From an uncultured Pseudorhodoferax sp. (GTDB lineage Bacteria > Pseudomonadota > Gammaproteobacteria > Burkholderiales > Burkholderiaceae), in NCBI GenBank assembly GCA_913776795.1, contig CAJYRH010000477.1, positions 1-6,282 on the forward strand: DNA of 6,282 nt, written 5' to 3'. The first letter of the stretch is position 1. Every line of letters starts with the position of its first letter. This document shows, piece after piece, positions 5,570 through 6,282 of the stretch. Position numbers and translations under genes: made by a program. Under the pieces are notes generated by a model. That model searched no databases and had not been told where the DNA came from. It worked only from the letters and a program-made list of their open reading frames with translations.

Positions 5570-6282
5570 ATGACACGACACCCTCATCCGTTGCGCCGCC
5601 GCCTCGCGCTGGCCCTGCTGCTGTGCGCCGGCCTGGCCGCGCCGCAGGCGCAGGCCGACACCTACCCCGCGCGCCCGATCACCCTGATCGTCTCGTTCGA
5701 GCCCGGCGGCTCCACCGACATCTCGGCCCGTGCCATCGCGCAGGAGCTGGCCGTGCAACTCAAGCAGCCGGTGGTGGTCGAGAACAAAGGCGGCGCGGGC
5801 GGGCGCATCGGCACCAAGGTGGCGGCGCTGGCCAGGCCGGACGGCTACACGCTGCTGTGGGGCAGCGGCAGCAGCCTGACGGCTGCGCCGGTGCTTTACG
5901 CCAACCAGGAGCACGTGGCGACGCTGGTGCCGGTGAGCCTGGGGGCGACCCAACCCTTCGTCTTCGCCACGACACCGGCGGTCGGCGCCAGGACCGTCAC
6001 CGAGTTCATCGCGCTGTCCAAGCGCAGCCCGGGCAGCATGAACTTCGCCTCGGCGGGCACCGGCTCCAGCAACCACCTGCTGGGCGAGATCTTCATGTCG
6101 GTCACAGGTGCGCCATTGGTGCACGTGCCCTACAAGGGAGCCGCCATGGCGAAGGAGGGCATGCTCAAGGGCGAGGCGCAGCTCATGACGGAAGTCACCT
6201 CGCCGCTGATCGGCGCCTTGCGCACGGGGCAGCTGGTTCCGCTGTTCATGACCGGGTCGGTGCGCGATCCGCTGTTCCCGGA
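5570..6282 (+). CDS. second Bug/TctC-family receptor, C-terminus cut off by the right edge
   Basis: An open frame of 237 codons from ATG 5570 to the end of the window, with GGAG 7 bases upstream. The N-terminus is a long signal peptide: an Arg-rich n-region (RRR, 9-11), a Leu/Ala core (12-24) and probable cleavage after AQA29, before DTYP. Family blocks are ITLIVSFEPGGSTD (37-50), VVVENKGGAGG (68-78), RPDGYTL (89-95), MNFASAGTGSSNHL (157-170) and HVPYKG (185-190). A mature receptor would need roughly another 85-90 residues. It starts 35 bases after the first receptor and is clearly diverged from it (EPGGSTD against PPGGGTD, different sequence after the NHL loop), so the two probably bind different ligands or differ in affinity. 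The family is certain; ligand and partner permease are unknown. Confidence 0.93.
   Translation, partial: MTRHPHPLRRRLALALLLCAGLAAPQAQADTYPARPITLIVSFEPGGSTDISARAIAQELAVQLKQPVVVENKGGAGGRIGTKVAALARPDGYTLLWGSGSSLTAAPVLYANQEHVATLVPVSLGATQPFVFATTPAVGARTVTEFIALSKRSPGSMNFASAGTGSSNHLLGEIFMSVTGAPLVHVPYKGAAMAKEGMLKGEAQLMTEVTSPLIGALRTGQLVPLFMTGSVRDPLFP

Noticed and set aside
4425..6124. Long minus-strand open frames opposite the receptors
   Set aside because: No motifs are seen, and they overlap genes with unambiguous Bug-family motifs and signal peptides.

Overview
The window is about two-thirds GC with G/C-rich codon usage. It contains two adjacent periplasmic receptors of the Bug/TctC (tripartite tricarboxylate transporter) family. 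That family is greatly expanded in Burkholderiales (Bordetella, Achromobacter, Variovorax, Cupriavidus and relatives), so a betaproteobacterial chromosome of that order is the most likely source. This is an inference from gene content, not from a phylogenetic marker. No rRNA, tRNA, CRISPR array, IS element or prophage gene was seen.

Layout. Two transcription units diverge from an AT-rich regulatory gap at 763-1052. Leftward (minus strand) are an amino-acid-synthesis/DUF1185 (PF06684) family protein (762-160) and, 4 bases after its stop, an alpha/beta hydrolase cut off by the left edge (155-1). Rightward (plus strand) are six closely spaced genes: a seven-Asp-box beta-propeller (1053-2099), a beta-class glutathione S-transferase (2137-2763), a cyclase/kynurenine-formamidase-like metal hydrolase (2780-3844), a second GST paralogous to the first (3886-4539), a Bug receptor (4566-5534) and a second Bug receptor cut off by the right edge (from 5570). 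Gaps between the plus-strand genes are 16-41 bases, each start has a purine-rich Shine-Dalgarno, and no terminator hairpin was seen. This fits a single operon.

How the genes could work together (inference). The content looks like a catabolic island for an organic acid, amide, ester or lactone. Secreted receptors would capture the compound for a TTT permease encoded elsewhere. The cyclase-family enzyme and the alpha/beta hydrolase would cleave amide, ester or ring bonds. The two GSTs would perform a glutathione-dependent isomerisation, ether cleavage or conjugation. The propeller and the DUF1185 protein have no assigned reaction. The substrate cannot be named from sequence alone.

The most notable features are the GST-cyclase-GST arrangement with diverged tandem paralogues, the apparently cytoplasmic seven-Asp-box propeller heading a catabolic operon, and paired TTACC/GGTAA half-sites lying on the predicted -10 boxes of both divergent promoters.
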